NCBI GenBank assembly: GCA_029204225.1
Contig: CM055106.1
Span: 21,767,285 to 21,831,284 of the forward strand
Direction of reading: 5' to 3'
DNA: 64,000 nt
Source of the DNA: Diphasiastrum complanatum
Lineage: Eukaryota; Streptophyta; Lycopodiopsida; Lycopodiales; Lycopodiaceae
The translations under genes were made by a program, and so were the position numbers. Positions 11,547 to 23,973 of this stretch are shown piece after piece. The notes under the pieces are model-generated. The model ran no database searches. It was not told the DNA's origin and saw nothing but the letters and a program-made list of their open reading frames with translations. Numbering within the stretch: position 1 is the first letter of the stretch; every line of letters starts with the position of its first letter.

Positions 11547-14427
11547 GTACAAGTTCCTTGGAATATTGATTGTTTACATTGCACGAAATACTTATGTACC
11601 CTATGCAGCTTAGTCATCAATTTTGGTTCCGGTTGTTAGCTAAAAAACAACCGAAAGAGTCGATAATTTTGGGCTTCTACTTCCTTGCACCAAACAAGTA
11701 TTTAACGTCTAGATAAATGGAAAGATTCCTGGGAACGTTGAGCATAATAGCAGTAAGGTTGAAATTGCTGCATGTTTTATCACCTTATCACAATGATCAT
11801 CCAATTTGAGCAGAGGATAGTGCTGAAAATACTTGAGATATTTAGATGATGTTAGTGAAAGACTCAAGGTTTGTAAGCAACTCTACTTAGCATTGTGTTT
11901 GATGCGCATGAGAAATGTAGTTCATACTAATGTGACATAGGCCAAATGGAATTGTGCACAACCTAGCAAGGAAACCATTATTATGCCAATGTTCTGATAA
12001 AGTTGTGTACATCGACCCTATACAATATCGACATGATTTTGATGGGAATAGAAAACATGAAGTAGAAGCTTATTCGAGTAGAGGGAAATGGATGTAATAA
12101 TCGTTGTTATTCATTCTCTCCAAAATGTACTAGTTGGTTTAAGGTAAGAGGTTGCATATTGAAAAATACCTAATGCATAGTTTTACCATATTGATCAAGT
12201 TTGGCACAAACATGAACAAGCTGTACATGTGCAACCAAGTTCTCTAGCAATGGATATGTTCCATGAAACACGGTATTTTGACTTGCCTCATTGAGGTGGT
12301 TATGGTACAAATATTTGAGCATGGATGTTTTGTAACTCATTTCCAAAATTTTCTCTCCTCTTAATGTTTTACAAGTCCAGTATGCATGCTCGTCATGTAC
12401 TTTAAGTTTAGTCATTTAAGAAAATATGAGCCTCATTAAAGCTTTAGTTTTTCTTATGATTTGCATAAAGAGTGCAAAGCAAACTAAATCCATATTTTAA
12501 ATATAATAATCTTTATTCTCAAAATTTTGATAGAAACACATCTTTCACATGGTGAAACCTTTGCATCATGGCAAGTTGATAAGTAAAGGTATGTCTTGCT
12601 ATATCATAGTGTCAATGGCATGTGCCACAAGAAGCAAAACCAAAACTAGTTTGAAAGGTTAGACTTTGTTTTCAAAGCTTACTCAATACTTTTGTATTAT
12701 TGACGACATGGTTCATCACAAAATCTTAGTTTGTCTTGGTTCTTCAATTACACTTTGTTCCTCCATTATAGCATAACTTATTGGAAAAACTTCCTTTCAA
12801 TCCAAAATTCTCATACCACTCACTCTTCTTACCTTTTGTGGTTGAAACTATCCTAGCTGTGATTCCATCATTGTCAACATTCCCACTCCTCAAAATGAAA
12901 TTGGTAAGCTTGTCAAGGCTCACCACACGCATTAGATGATATAGACATCACTATACATCACATCCTTTGATTTAATGTTGGAACACCTCAATGAAACTAG
13001 ATGGATTTTATTCTTAGTTGTATTCACATAGATCAATTGATCAATTTTTGTGTTAATGTGATGATCTTGCTTATGAAAACTTGAAAGATGTCAACAATTA
13101 TTTACATAAGCCTTGATTGATGAAATAGTCCACAAAGCCGATTTTTTTGCTTGATAGCAATTTATTAGCACGATTGTGCATGTATGAATTATCGCATGAT
13201 GCCTTGCAAGGATATCAAAAAAGTAATGGCGAGTACCTTGTATGATTTAGTAGAGCATGAAAAGGGATGAAAAGTAAATTAATATACCTTTATCGAACAT
13301 GGTTTAACATGGTTTCGCATTTTAAGGTGGTGTAATAAAACAAATTCATAGTTAGCAATAGTTGGATGTACAAATGATTTAGCTTTTTTGAGCAATATGT
13401 GATAAATTTTGGTTTTAATTAGATGGTTTTGTATATATGTAGTGACTAACCTATGGTCAATAATAAGTCTAAAATATAATAGTATATTCAAAAGATGACA
13501 AATAGCATGATGACCTTGCATTGTTAAATAGATTAATCATATTTGCTAAAACAATTACCACATGTGCATTCATTGTTCAACAAAATAATATCAGTCACTA
13601 AAGCAATGACCACATTTGTACATTATGATGAGTATTTATTCAAATGAATCTTCAACATGAGTCGACTAATTATTATAGGGGACGTGATAATATGTGACCT
13701 TGTGTGTGTGCTAGCAAAAATGTCATGCTTTGTCGGCATAAAACATCACACACACACACACAAAAGGAAAAAACTAAATAAAGCTAAAAACTAATTTATA
13801 CGTTTGAGGATTATTTTGTCATGGTTTTATTTGTGTGTGACAATTGTGCCTGTGCATGGGGTAGGAGCATGGTGGCATGGGTGCATCCTCCCACATGAAG
13901 ATCATGGATGTTCCTTCGTTCATTTTTTCTCTGCTTTGCTATCAAACAACAAACGTACCACTTCTCCAAAAATACAAGGTCCAATTAACCTTCTATACTT
14001 GCATAAAAAAAGTTTTTTTGTTAACTAAGTGGATTTTCCACTTAAAATTCAAAAAACACTCTATAAGACTTTAAACTTTAAAATCCTAACTAGAGGGAAA
14101 TCAATTTTCTCTCTCCCACTCATACCTTCCAGGAAACCACGCTGCATGACACAATGCAAGCATGCAGTTTCGAGAGTTTTTCTTTACAACATCGTGAAGA
14201 GTTCGCTTATCTCTCACATACAGAAAGTGCACCCTACCAGTTCGCTAATCAATAGGATACAGTCATACGGTAAGCATATTTCTACTCGCTGCTTTGCTAT
14301 TCCAGCGCTCTACTCTCATGATTTCAAGTATGTAGTATGATACTTCTTTGATAACCCATAGCTATTGCTAAAGCATGCTCACCACACAAAGTTATGAGTG
14401 AGTCTTTTATGTTTCAAAGTATGGAAG
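11547..14427. other. No gene recognised; AT-rich
   Basis: Only short open frames without motifs on either strand. A (CA)n run lies at 13747-13762. Minus-strand frames at 12170-12415 and 12744-12932 look weakly protein-like but match nothing I know. Confidence 0.45.
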
Positions 14428-14958
14428 TCCAACGATGGACAGATCTAGTGTATTTCAGAATGTAGAAACATGTCCATCTTGCCTCACTAAGCAGCGATGG
14501 ACAGTCATTCACTTTACACATCCCTTCATGTAGGTCTACAATGTCAGGTGGCAACGAGCTTGCTACCTTTTCAACTTTAAGATAGTTTTTTCAAGCTTTG
14601 ATAGACAACGATGGAGTGGCCCTTTCAAACACTACTAGTTGGCTTCTTTAAAACATAAAAGATAGTCGTTGTCCAACGATAGACAGATGGCTCTCTTTCT
14701 TAATGATAAAGAATGATTGATAAGGTTGGTTTGGTGTGATGTCTAGCGATGGGCAACAAACTCTATTAATTTGCTTATACTTCTTTTACTTGACATATAA
14801 CGTCCTACTGTCCAGCGATGGACAGTAGGATCATCTACTTTCTTTGCTCTGATAGTTTATAAGATTCATTGGCTTACTGTCCAAAGATTGACAACAAACC
14901 AAAGTGATCCTTTTTTATACTTTCTATGTAAGTATCCTCATCTATCCAGCGATGGATG
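14428..14958. repeat. Degenerate ~67-bp tandem array with hairpin core
   Basis: Eight versions of the core TCCAGCGATGGACAG begin near 14428, 14491, 14604, 14671, 14741, 14810, 14878 and 14945. Most spacings are 63-70 bp; one is 113 bp. The sequence between cores has diverged strongly. At 14805-14830 the core is the loop of a perfect hairpin: CCTACTGTCC, six-base loop AGCGAT, GGACAGTAGG. Core conservation against decayed spacers suggests either a minisatellite homogenised around the core or a functional motif. The array lies ~350 bp upstream of a small plus-strand gene relic. Confidence 0.65.
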
Positions 14959-15312
14959 GAAAAATACGATATGGCTCACGACTAATAATCTCTGATCTTA
15001 AAATGAAATGATACTCTTAATCATCTTTTCATATTTTCTGTCTCATGATACTAAATTGTCATCATTTTATAATGTAGCATCATCTTATCGCTCCGGCCTC
15101 TTTTATCTACGGTTTTGTTCACATCTGAACCAAGCACTATCTATCTCAAAAAAAAGGTATGGCACCAACTGAATCTTTATAAGTAACTTAGCACACTCCG
15201 TATACATCTTATAGACGTTTTTCCTTAACTCTTTAACGTAGCTATGAGCTAAAAAGTTTATTTTCTAGTTTTTTATGTTCCAAAGAGAAAGAGTCCTTTC
15301 GTATAAACAATA

Positions 15313-15651
15313 ATGGCAGCCTCTCCAGAAGCCACGTCTACAACCATTCAGGTACGATTTTTTAGTATATGTGAATCCTACACCGCATGAACAAGCATGG
15401 TATATTCAGTTCCTTATATCTTAAATATGTACTACTCTTCAACACAAATCATTTTTTTTTAGAAAAAGAAACAACGTAAGACCACATCTGATCTTTCATG
15501 CAAATCGAATGAACTAGTCTTGAAATAAAATCCTTGTCAAAAACCGAATAGTAAGGACTTCATTAAAACGGTCTTAGACAGCATGGATATGCGTAAGATT
15601 CGTAGTTTTTACGAAAAGATTAGAATGGCACGAATTTGTCCTAATACCTAG
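15313..15651 (+). pseudogene. Small two-exon gene relic, unknown
   Basis: Exon 1 (15313-15351) starts ATGGCAGCC and encodes MAASPEATSTTIQ, ending at CAG|GTACGA. Exon 2 (15463-15651) follows TTTTTTTTTTAG and encodes a basic KKKQRKTTSDL start and the segment KDFIKTVLDSMDMRKIRSFY, ending in TAG. Both exons are whole numbers of codons (13 and 63). One in-frame TAA lies at 15526-15528, where Gln would fit, so the gene appears broken. About 75 residues in total, lysine-rich, no recognised domain. The splice-site agreement is the main evidence. Confidence 0.4.
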
Positions 15652-16362
15652 TAAAAACATTGGAATTCTCTTACTAATATTTAATCATGTCGATCTAAAA
15701 CAGTGTCCTTATACCATGGTTGTTATGTGATTTATGTATAACAATCATGGCAATACTTAACCAACACAGTATCAATTAATTTTGGACAATCAGTATGTTA
15801 TTGTAACAATCAGTATGTTACAACATCATTCCGTAAGAGCATCACGGTCATTTTAAATTTGCATAGTTAGAAAACACAAAAAGAAACACAAAACTGCAAT
15901 TAAGTCATATGAATTTAGTAACCAAAATTGTAAAATAAATTTTTTATTGAAAAGTATGTGCATATGTACATGGGCGAGGATTGCTTTCTGATTGTTGAAT
16001 GACTATTACAAAATGTGCACCTCTTTGGTGCAATTTTAGAGCTTGAACCAAATTGTACGATCATATTGCACATTGTGCATTTTCCAAGACCAAAGAGTAG
16101 AATATGCACAAGTTTAACCTTTTAGACTAAATTATTCTATTCTAAAGTTGCAAATTTAAAGCAACTAATATTTGGATCCTTTAGAATCTCTAAAAGTCGT
16201 TAAAACTTTCCACTTTACAACTTCCTCATGGTCTTACAATACACATGTCATGGAATAGAATTAACTTGGGGTGACATGCCCACACCCTAGCATACAAACA
16301 ACCGGATTTTTACAAAATTGTCAGGCTAGAACTGCAACTGTCAAAAAATTTACAACTTCAAC

Positions 16363-18241
16363 CTAGTACTCATCAACATCAGCTGCACATGCATCACCCA
16401 ATTTGTATAAATACTCCTTGATGTGTGCTCGAGAGATTTCTGGAATAGATATTGATCTTTCGACATCATATCCATGTTTCTTTACCATCTTTTTTGCCTT
16501 GGCTTTCCATGCATAAATCACAACATCAATATCTACATCTTCTACACCGTCATTGTTTGGAACCCAGTCTTTTGAAAGACAGTCTTCGTATAATTCTTTG
16601 TTGTCAGTTGGATTGTTTCCACGTCTCCGAGTGGATTTAGGTTCATACCATAATGCTTTGAGTGAAGTGACCATACCATCAGCATCGGTCCCTACTCCGA
16701 CAACCTTTGCCATCCAAAATGAGGCTCCCGCTACAACATCTTCATCTGGAGGTCGTATTGCAACAAATTTGTTCATTGCAACTTCTCTACTGGGTATGAA
16801 TTCCGATAATGGTGCATCTCCATTTCGTCCGCAATAACGACGAGGTAAGAGTTCTATTGTATCCATTTCGACTTCAGTGTTCACATTAGAAGGCATGCAT
16901 CTTGAAGGTTGAAAAGCAATCGTAAAAGATTGTGGCCAAAAAGTTTTGGTTGTATGTTGATAGTGGCAAATTCTTTTGCTTTGAGAGGTACTCAAGAAGT
17001 TTTGTGGTTTCATCCACATATGAGAAATTTTGATCTTTGTATTCTGGATACTTCTCACACATATATTGTCCGTATTTATGAAAGGATATCAATCCTTTTA
17101 TCTCATCATTGTTTAGTTCATTTGTGGGTGCCAAAAATCTCTTTCTCTTTTGAGGACAAAGAGTGCAACAATCTGAAAGGTTCACTCCATGTATCGTCTC
17201 CATCAACGCAATAATACTTCCACTGCATGGTTGGTTCGCCATTCAACATTTGAAAACAAAAGTAGTGAGGATTGGTATGTTCTTCTAGACCATCATTTCC
17301 ACGAACAATAAATGGCTTTATAAATCCTTTTCAATCCACCATTTGTTCTAACAACTCTACTTCAGTACTTTCAGTATGACCACCACCTATCTTCTGGCCA
17401 ATTCATCCTAACATATCAGACATAGTAAGAACGGATTTACATTTCAATGCCCTAGAGATTACACTAAAAACTTGATCAATGTCTTCATGCGTGTGTCCGA
17501 CCATCAAAAACCCCATTTCAATAGTCTGAAATATGTTATGTGCCACAAGCATAGAACAAAGACCAAAGAGGAACCTATTAGTTTCTTGAAGTTCTTTGTT
17601 GATGGAATTGAAGACATCACCTTTAGACATGCCAAGAGGGAGATGATGTTCACAATGAACTACTCCATCTTTTGATTTATGTTGAAGATGCGGTTGAGGT
17701 AGAGCATGCTTTTCTAAGATTCCACTCATACTAGCAAGTCCCCGTCTTGAATGTGCGCACTGTTTTAATGTACCTGTGTTCCCATGAAATTTATAGACAA
17801 TATTGTTGTGTGCCTCTAAGATTATCTACCAAAACAATCCATGGGAATCTCCCAATAGATCTTGAAATGCCTTTGAACATATGGTTTTACCTGAAACTAC
17901 AGGTTTAAGTCTTAAACAGGGTTCTTTCTACATACTGCATGCAATGTTCAAATTATCTCGTGCCTTCAAAAAACACCTGAATATTTGTAAAAGGTAATTA
18001 TGTCTAGCCGATCCTCACTTTCTCCATACACTTGGTCAATCTTCACCATGTCATTGTTATCCCACAATAATCTGTTTGCCATTAAGTCCAACAAATTATC
18101 ATAAATGTCTGCAAGATGAGTGATACCCGTCTGCGGGTATGGCAATGGACAATCCATCTTGAGCACTTTTGATATACTCACCATGCATTTATTTGTGCCA
18201 ATATCGCGAAAGAAACACATTTGGCTTGGTTCAGTACTCAA
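16363..18241 (-). pseudogene. DUF7869-like gene, decayed
   Basis: Minus-strand frames at 18241-17966, 17729-17403 and 17242-16363 (frame changes within) form one eroded gene. The central frame carries NRFLFGLCSMLVAHNIFQ followed by GFLMVGHTHEDIDQVFSVIS. The GHTHEDID signature with an upstream FG.C..LV segment is, from memory, the hallmark of the plant DUF7869 family, which is often multicopy and transposon-associated. Downstream, QWKYYCVDGDD and a C-terminal region ending ACAADVDEY may complete the protein. Stops and frameshifts between the frames make it non-functional as read, unless introns were missed. Confidence 0.55.
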
Positions 18242-18523
18242 AATTTGACCGAATGCAACGACTTCTTTTCAATATAGCAAGACAATACAGACATTTTTCT
18301 CACGATCATTTTCCATTGCAAGCCCTACACACACAGAGAGAAATTATGATGTCAACATACGTTGGAACATACATACATACAATGTAGATGTAAATTTATA
18401 ACACACAATGTAAATAGCTGGATAAATATACCCAAGTTTTGAAATTGTTTGAAATTATCTTGAAGTAGTTTTATGTAATTTAAATATCTTTATAAAATAT
18501 TAGTGGATTTTCCTTAGCCTTTC

Positions 18524-18870
18524 GCCATTGGTCCTTAAAGTTTGGCCCTTACCCCTTGCCACTTGGTCCTCAACCATTGGACTATAGTCCTTGGCCGTTA
18601 GCCCTTACTCCTTAGATCTTGGCACTTAGCCCTTATGCGCCATTGGTCCTTAAAGTTTGGCCCTTACCCCTTGCCACTTGGTCCTCAACCATTGGACTAT
18701 AGTCCTTGGTCGTTAGCCCTTACTCCTTAGATCTTATTGGCACTTAGCCCTTACGTGCCATTGGTCCTTAAAGTTTGGCCCTTACCCCTTGCCACTTGGT
18801 CCTCAACCATTGGACTATAGTCCTTGGCCGTTAGCCCTTACTCCTTAGATATTGGCACTTAGCCCTTAGC
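18524..18870. repeat. Three tandem copies of a ~115-bp unit
   Basis: Units begin GCCATTGGTCCTTAAAG at 18524, 18639 and 18757 (periods 115 and 118) and are almost identical, so the duplication is recent. Each unit is itself built of short CCTTAG/TTGGCCCTTA words. Confidence 0.9.
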
Positions 18871-19590
18871 AATTGGACCTAAGCCCTTATATCTCGGCCC
18901 TTAGTCTTAGCCCATAGACATTGGCTCTCGACCCTTGGCTAGTTGGCCCCCAGTCCTTAGACCTTGGCCCTCAGTCCTTAGCTAGTTGGCCCTCAATCCT
19001 TAGACCTTGGCCCTCAGTCCTTAACTAGTTGGCCCTCAGTCCTTAGACCTTGACCCTTAGCTGTTGGCCCTATCTAGGCCCTTATTCCTTAGCCCTCAAC
19101 TAGTTGGCCCTTAGTCTTAGCCCTTAGATGTTGGCCCTCAACTCTTGGTCCTTAGCTAGTTGGCCCTCAGTCCTTAGCTAGTTGGCCTGAGTCAATCTTT
19201 AGCTAGTTGGCCCTCAGTCCTTAGTTAGTTAGCCCTTAGTCCTAAGACCTTTACCCTTAGCCGGTGGCCCTAAGTTCTTAGCCGTTGACACTTAGCCCTC
19301 GGTAGTCGACAATTGGCTCTTAGCCCTTGCCTCTTGGCCCTTAGTTCTTGGCCATTGGGTCTTGACCCTCAGTTGTAAGCCAGTTGGCCCATGGTCCTTA
19401 GACCATGACCCTTGTCCGTTTGTCCCTAGACCTTGACCCTTAGCCATTGGAGCTTAGTTCTTAGCTGTTGGCCCTTAGCCCTTGGTTGTTGGCAATTGGC
19501 CCTTAGCCCTTGACTCTTTGCCCTTGGACCAATGCCATGATCGTAGGCGATTAGTCCTTAGCCCAAGGCCCTTAGTCCTTGACCTTAAAG
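18871..19590. repeat. Degenerate TTGGCCCTTAG array
   Basis: About 0.7 kb composed almost entirely of words such as TTGGCCCTTAG, AGTCCTTAGC and CTAGTTGGCCC, spaced about 10-25 bp apart and irregularly permuted. It continues the array above and contains no open frame of interest. It ends abruptly at a T-rich block. Confidence 0.85.
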
Positions 19591-20340
19591 GCTTTTTTTT
19601 TTCTTGTAACTTGTATTAATGTTCTTCATTATTCTTTTAAAGTTTTTGTTTTTTTCTTAGCTTTATAGATTTTATTTTTGATTATTTTTGAAAATAATAG
19701 CTGTTTTCTAGTTAATTTTTTAATATGTTTTGATTCTCATTAATTTTTTTATTTTATTGTATTTGTTTATATTTTTTTTTGTGATTTAATTTTTAAATTA
19801 TATTATTGATACATTCATTTTGAGAGTTTATATTGTTGTGTTCCATTTTTATAAATCTAATTTATTGTGTTATTTTGCATTTTATTTATTTAGAGTTTTA
19901 TTTTAGTATTTTAGTAAATAATCAATTTATTAACTTTCTATGATTTATTAATAGATACATTCGAGTTTTTGATGATTTGTTAATAGTTATATTATTATTG
20001 TTATTGATATATTTTTCTAGTTATTTTATAATTATTTTGATTATATTCAATTTTCTTTGTATTATTATATTTTAAATTTTATTCACGTTTATGAATATTA
20101 ATCTATTAATGTTTTGATTATGTAATATTATTTGTATATTCTTTTAATATCTTTCAATTTGTTTATTCTTGTAATTTATTTATTCTTTTATTTTGTTTTG
20201 GGTTTTATAAATTTATGATTTTTGTTTAGTAGACGTTTAGTGTTATTCATCATTTAATTCTACTAATTTTCACTTTTCTATTTTTAAAAGTTACTTATGT
20301 CTTTATGTTTTGTGTGCAATTTTTAATTATATATGTCTTT
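19591..20340. other. Extremely AT-rich, T-biased block
   Basis: Roughly 750 bp dominated by T and A with strong T excess on this strand and almost no G or C. It resembles AT-rich linker or matrix-attachment-type DNA, but nothing specific can be assigned. Confidence 0.6.
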
Positions 20341-20455
20341 CAAAAAACAAGGAGAGGAGAGCACAAGAAAAAGACAACAATCATTCCATAAGTATTTCTA
20401 GAAGCATGACAGAACTCATGAGTATATATATATTCTGAAATCGTCCATTTTCAAG

Positions 20456-20479
20456 AATTGTGGCTCTTTAGCCACAATT
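20456..20479. repeat. Short perfect hairpin
   Basis: AATTGTGGCT, loop CTTT, AGCCACAATT: ten-base perfect arms with a four-base loop. Isolated; role unknown. Confidence 0.6.
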
Positions 20480-20639
20480 ACAACAAGCCAAAAAAGCCAA
20501 AATCAATTACATTTGCTTTTTTATGAGTTCAACACGTTGTTGACACGTGGCAGTTCATAAATCCCATAAGCAAATGAACATCTATCCACAAAGATAGATA
20601 AACCCCTTCCCCATCTTAATAGTTAACATGATTGAGAAA

Positions 20640-21203
20640 CCGTAAGGTCCTATGCGGTCCTCTGCGGTCCCTAATGTGGTCCTCTGCAGTCCTCCCGCCG
20701 CGGCGGGAGGTTCTCATTAATTTTTGGTTTAAAAAAAATTCGGAGTGTTTCATTTTTTGGTTAAATTTTTTTTTGGAGTGAACCTCCCGCCGCGGCGGGA
20801 GGACCGCAGAGGACCATAGAGGTACCGCATCGGGGACAACAGAGGGACCGCATTAGGGACCGCATAGGACCACAGAGGAACCGCATTAGGGACAGTAGAG
20901 GACCGCAGAGGAACCACATTAGGGACAACATAGGGACCGCAGAGGACCTTAGAGGGTCGCATAAGACCTTAGAGGAACCTCATAGGGACCGCATAGGACC
21001 ACAGAGGAACCACATTAGAGACCGCAGAGGACCACAGAGGAACCGCATTAGGGACATCATAGAGACCGCAGAGGACCGTAGAGGATAGGACCTTAGAGGA
21101 ACCTCAGAGGATCGCAAAGGGACCGCATTAGGGACTGCAGAGGGACCACATTAGGGACCATAGAGGACCGTGGAAGTCAGAACCTCCCACCGTGGTGGGA
21201 GGA
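20640..21203. repeat. GAGGACCGC minisatellite with GC-rich palindromes
   Basis: The perfect 20-bp palindrome CCTCCCGCCGCGGCGGGAGG occurs at 20692-20711 and 20783-20802. A third copy near 21184-21203 (CCTCCCACCGTGGTGGGAGG) differs by CpG-type transitions. Right of the second palindrome lies an irregular array of GAGGACCGCAGAGG / AACCGCATTAGGGAC words; left of the first, 20640-20691 carries the same words in inverted orientation. The whole forms a fold-back around an AT-rich loop (20712-20782). It stands out sharply in GC content from its surroundings. Confidence 0.8.
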
Positions 21204-21218
21204 CCGTGGATTATTTTG

Positions 21219-22219
21219 AAAGTTCAAGGCATTTTGTTGTTTCGCCAAGGTCTGTGATTTCGTAGCTTTCAAAAATCTGACTCTTCGTGTCTTTAATCAG
21301 CATCAAGGAATTTCCTATCCTTATGGAATCATCCACGAAGATAGTCAGTATCACAAAATTCTTTCTTACTCTTTTAATGTAGACATTGTAGTTTGGTTGT
21401 GTAGGATTGAAGTCTCGTGACTTCAGAAGATCATCAAGCTTCTTGTACCAAGCTCATGATGCTTGTTTTAGACCATAGATGCATCTTTGCAACGGACAAA
21501 TATATTGTCGATTGTCGGGGTCTTCAAAACCTTCAGGTTGCTTCATGAAGATTTTCTCCTCTAGATCTTCGTGGAGAAAGGCTGTTTTCATATCAATCTA
21601 GTGAATTTTCAGATTGTGCTATGTGGCATATGCAAGAAGTAGTTGTATGCTTGTCATCTTGACCATCGACGAATATGTGTTGAAATAATCAACACCATAT
21701 CTCTGCGTGTAGCCCTTTGTGACAAGCCTTGCCTTGTAGTGGCCAGTGGTGCCCTCCGAAATCATGAATGAAAGTTAGAAAATACACGACTCTCCTTGCA
21801 TTGGGCCACAAATGTCGCTATGTACAAGATCAAGCAAACCTTTAGAAGTATGAACTAAATAAAAAATGAAAGGACTCCTTGCATGCTTGCTGATAATACA
21901 ACTTTCACAAGGATAAGTTAGTTTACTAACAAAAGAAAGATCTTGCACTAAATTCTGAGTCAATGTTGAATACTATTAAGTTTAGATGGCCTAATCTGAA
22001 ATGCCAAAGCATATCAGTCAATTCAGAAGTCGATATATGAAGAGCTTGGCTATTTGTTGAATAACAGTGACTAAGCTTGTAGAGGTAGCCACATCGTCTA
22101 CCGAAGGCTAAAACCTTCCTAGACTTGTCGAGTATGGTGCAGCCCTTTGTATCAAATTTGAACCTTCGACCAGAATCAGTGATTCTACTAATGGTAAACT
22201 CGTAAGTAACTGTAAACAC
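21219..22219 (-). pseudogene. Ty1/copia fragment: GAG-pre-integrase joined to RT
   Basis: Minus strand. From 22219 the frame encodes a GAG-pre-integrase region (GYLYKLSHCYS..; LWHFRLGHLN) and, after a frame change at 21963, CESCIISKHARSPF and DLVHSDICGPM, the integrase start. The rest of integrase is missing. From 21756 to 21219 one frame encodes copia RT: HYKARLVTKGYTQRYGVDYF, IDMKTAFLHEDLEE, GLKQAS, and the catalytic FVDDS. This frame has two TAG and one TGA stop. RNase H is absent. The family is close to the copia element at 47780-50488 (shared GYLYKLSHC..S.SQAL). Confidence 0.85.
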
Positions 22220-22556
22220 TCGATCTTTTATGAATAGTTTCAGTCAAAACTTTCTAATACAATCTCTGTACTAATTGTAATTAACTTTGTATTAGTTTTA
22301 TGCAGGTATGTAAAAGACATGAGCTCGAGATTAAATGCAGAGATATTGGTGAAACAATCCAACTTATGGAAGAACATTGAGATTCCCTATCAACAAATAC
22401 ATGCCAATCATCATGTAATTTTATCAATATAGAAAATTGCATTCCAGTATTACACTATGGACACAATCTGATTGTAAGAATCTATATTGATATCAATAAA
22501 AAAAAAAATCCAAAAACGGGTTGTTTACATGTAAAATATTTGTATCTTTTTTTTTT
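22220..22556. other. Spacer without recognised features
   Basis: AT-rich with two homopolymer runs (A near 22500, T near 22550). It separates the copia fragment from the 3' end of the multi-exon gene on the same strand. Confidence 0.5.
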
Positions 22557-23973
22557 TTATGTATCTCTATTCTCGTCTTCCTCTGTTTCGGGAAGGGCCT
22601 CAATGCCTTTTAAGACAAGATGAAGTTCTGCTATAATATTGCCTTCCTTTGTATTTGGAAAGACTTCTATTCCTTTTTTATCATATATAATAAGATCTGC
22701 ATCCTAAGCAACCTGAAAGGCTGTTAAGACAGGAGCAGCTTGCTTTTGAGAGTCCTCGATCTCAGGTGCATCGCTTACACCGTTTTGGACATAGGTTTTG
22801 ATCAACTATTGCCGAAATCTATATACATCGTCAGGAGTATACAGCTCAAGAGTAAACTGTCATCACAAAACATGAGAATCAGCAAATCACAAACAATAAT
22901 AGTAAAAAAATATGAATCCGAATGAAAGGAACTACAAATGAACAGAATATTACCTTTTCAATATCTACATCCACTTGTAAATTATACCACTCAAAAAATA
23001 GCTTTGTATTGTATAGGACGAACCATGCACAACTAAAAGCGTTGTTTTGCTGTACACACTACATATATAGAATGAAAATTAGTAATATTATAATAGAAAT
23101 TTTATTTATGCTATGACAATAGATTTGAACTAAAAAAGAAATACATGCATATCATAGATAAATTGAATGTACCTTGAGAGATCTAATAGTTATCTCTCCA
23201 ATTGAAGTTGTCGTTGTTGGTATTTTTGGAACGACATTATGAAGTAGAGAATCAAATTCTCTATGTTTATTTGAAGTTGAGTTTAATTTTACACATAGAA
23301 AATTTGATATTCCCTCCTTATTTATCTTTACAGAAAGAATGTTTAGGCTTCAATGTCGAGTGCAATGACCAAAATACAAATATCGATAAATCCATACTTA
23401 TGAAAGCAATCTTTACTTATTAAAGCAATAAAGCATGCAACAATCCAGATTAAAGCAACAAAAATAAAAGAGCAATCCTTACTTATTTTCATATGGAATC
23501 AAATAAAATTTCGCCATAGGACTGCATTCAATAAAATATACAGCCTTCTCAAAATTGGCTTCTTTTACCTTTATCGCTCCCATGAAAAATGGACTAATAA
23601 CAAAAACTATACCATGGGAATCAGAACTAATACTATTTAGCAAAAAAGATACTCCGGCTTCTACTATTACATCTGAAATTTTTGAGGTTTCATCTTTCAG
23701 CTTAGCACAAAATTTGGGACCTAATATGAAGCTTTTATGTGAATCTGGAAAAAAAAAATAAAAAAATTGTCGAGAAGTTTAATTTTATTAGCTAGATAGG
23801 CCTCATATTGGTTATAATGGTCTGAATCAAAATAAACTTGGGCAGGATCGTATGGAATTCTTACAAAAAAATTATATACAAGAGCAAGAAAAAAATGTAG
23901 AAACAGTATTCATAGATTTCTCTGTTATTTTGTCGAGCTCCTCTTGAGTAATCAACACTTTTGGTGAAGAAAC
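22557..23973 (-). pseudogene. Downstream exons of the H3-like locus, unknown domains
   Basis: Minus-strand coding segments with plausible splice sites. A frame at 23864-23769 encodes FDSDHYNQYEAYLANKIKLL. Exon A starts at 23744 after a T-tract ending CCAG; it is open to 23483 (SHKSFILGPKFCAKL.., FFMGAIKV, AVYFIECSPMAKFYLIPYE). Exon B is 23325-23173 (51 codons), exon C 23049-22954 (32 codons, FEWYNLQVDVDIEK) and exon D 22856-22557 (100 codons, FTLELYTPDDVYRFRQ). B, C and D are all phase 0 with AG/GT borders and end at TAA. D contains two in-frame TAG codons (22806-22808, 22704-22706), each where Gln fits. The phase of the exon A end is unresolved. C-D looks like a compact beta-rich domain, possibly PH-like; I do not recognise it. 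Confidence 0.5.

Noticed and set aside
14428-14958. CRISPR-like array
   Set aside because: Core spacing is near-regular but the cores are imperfect and short, spacers are diverged copies of each other rather than unique, and the context is a plant nuclear genome.
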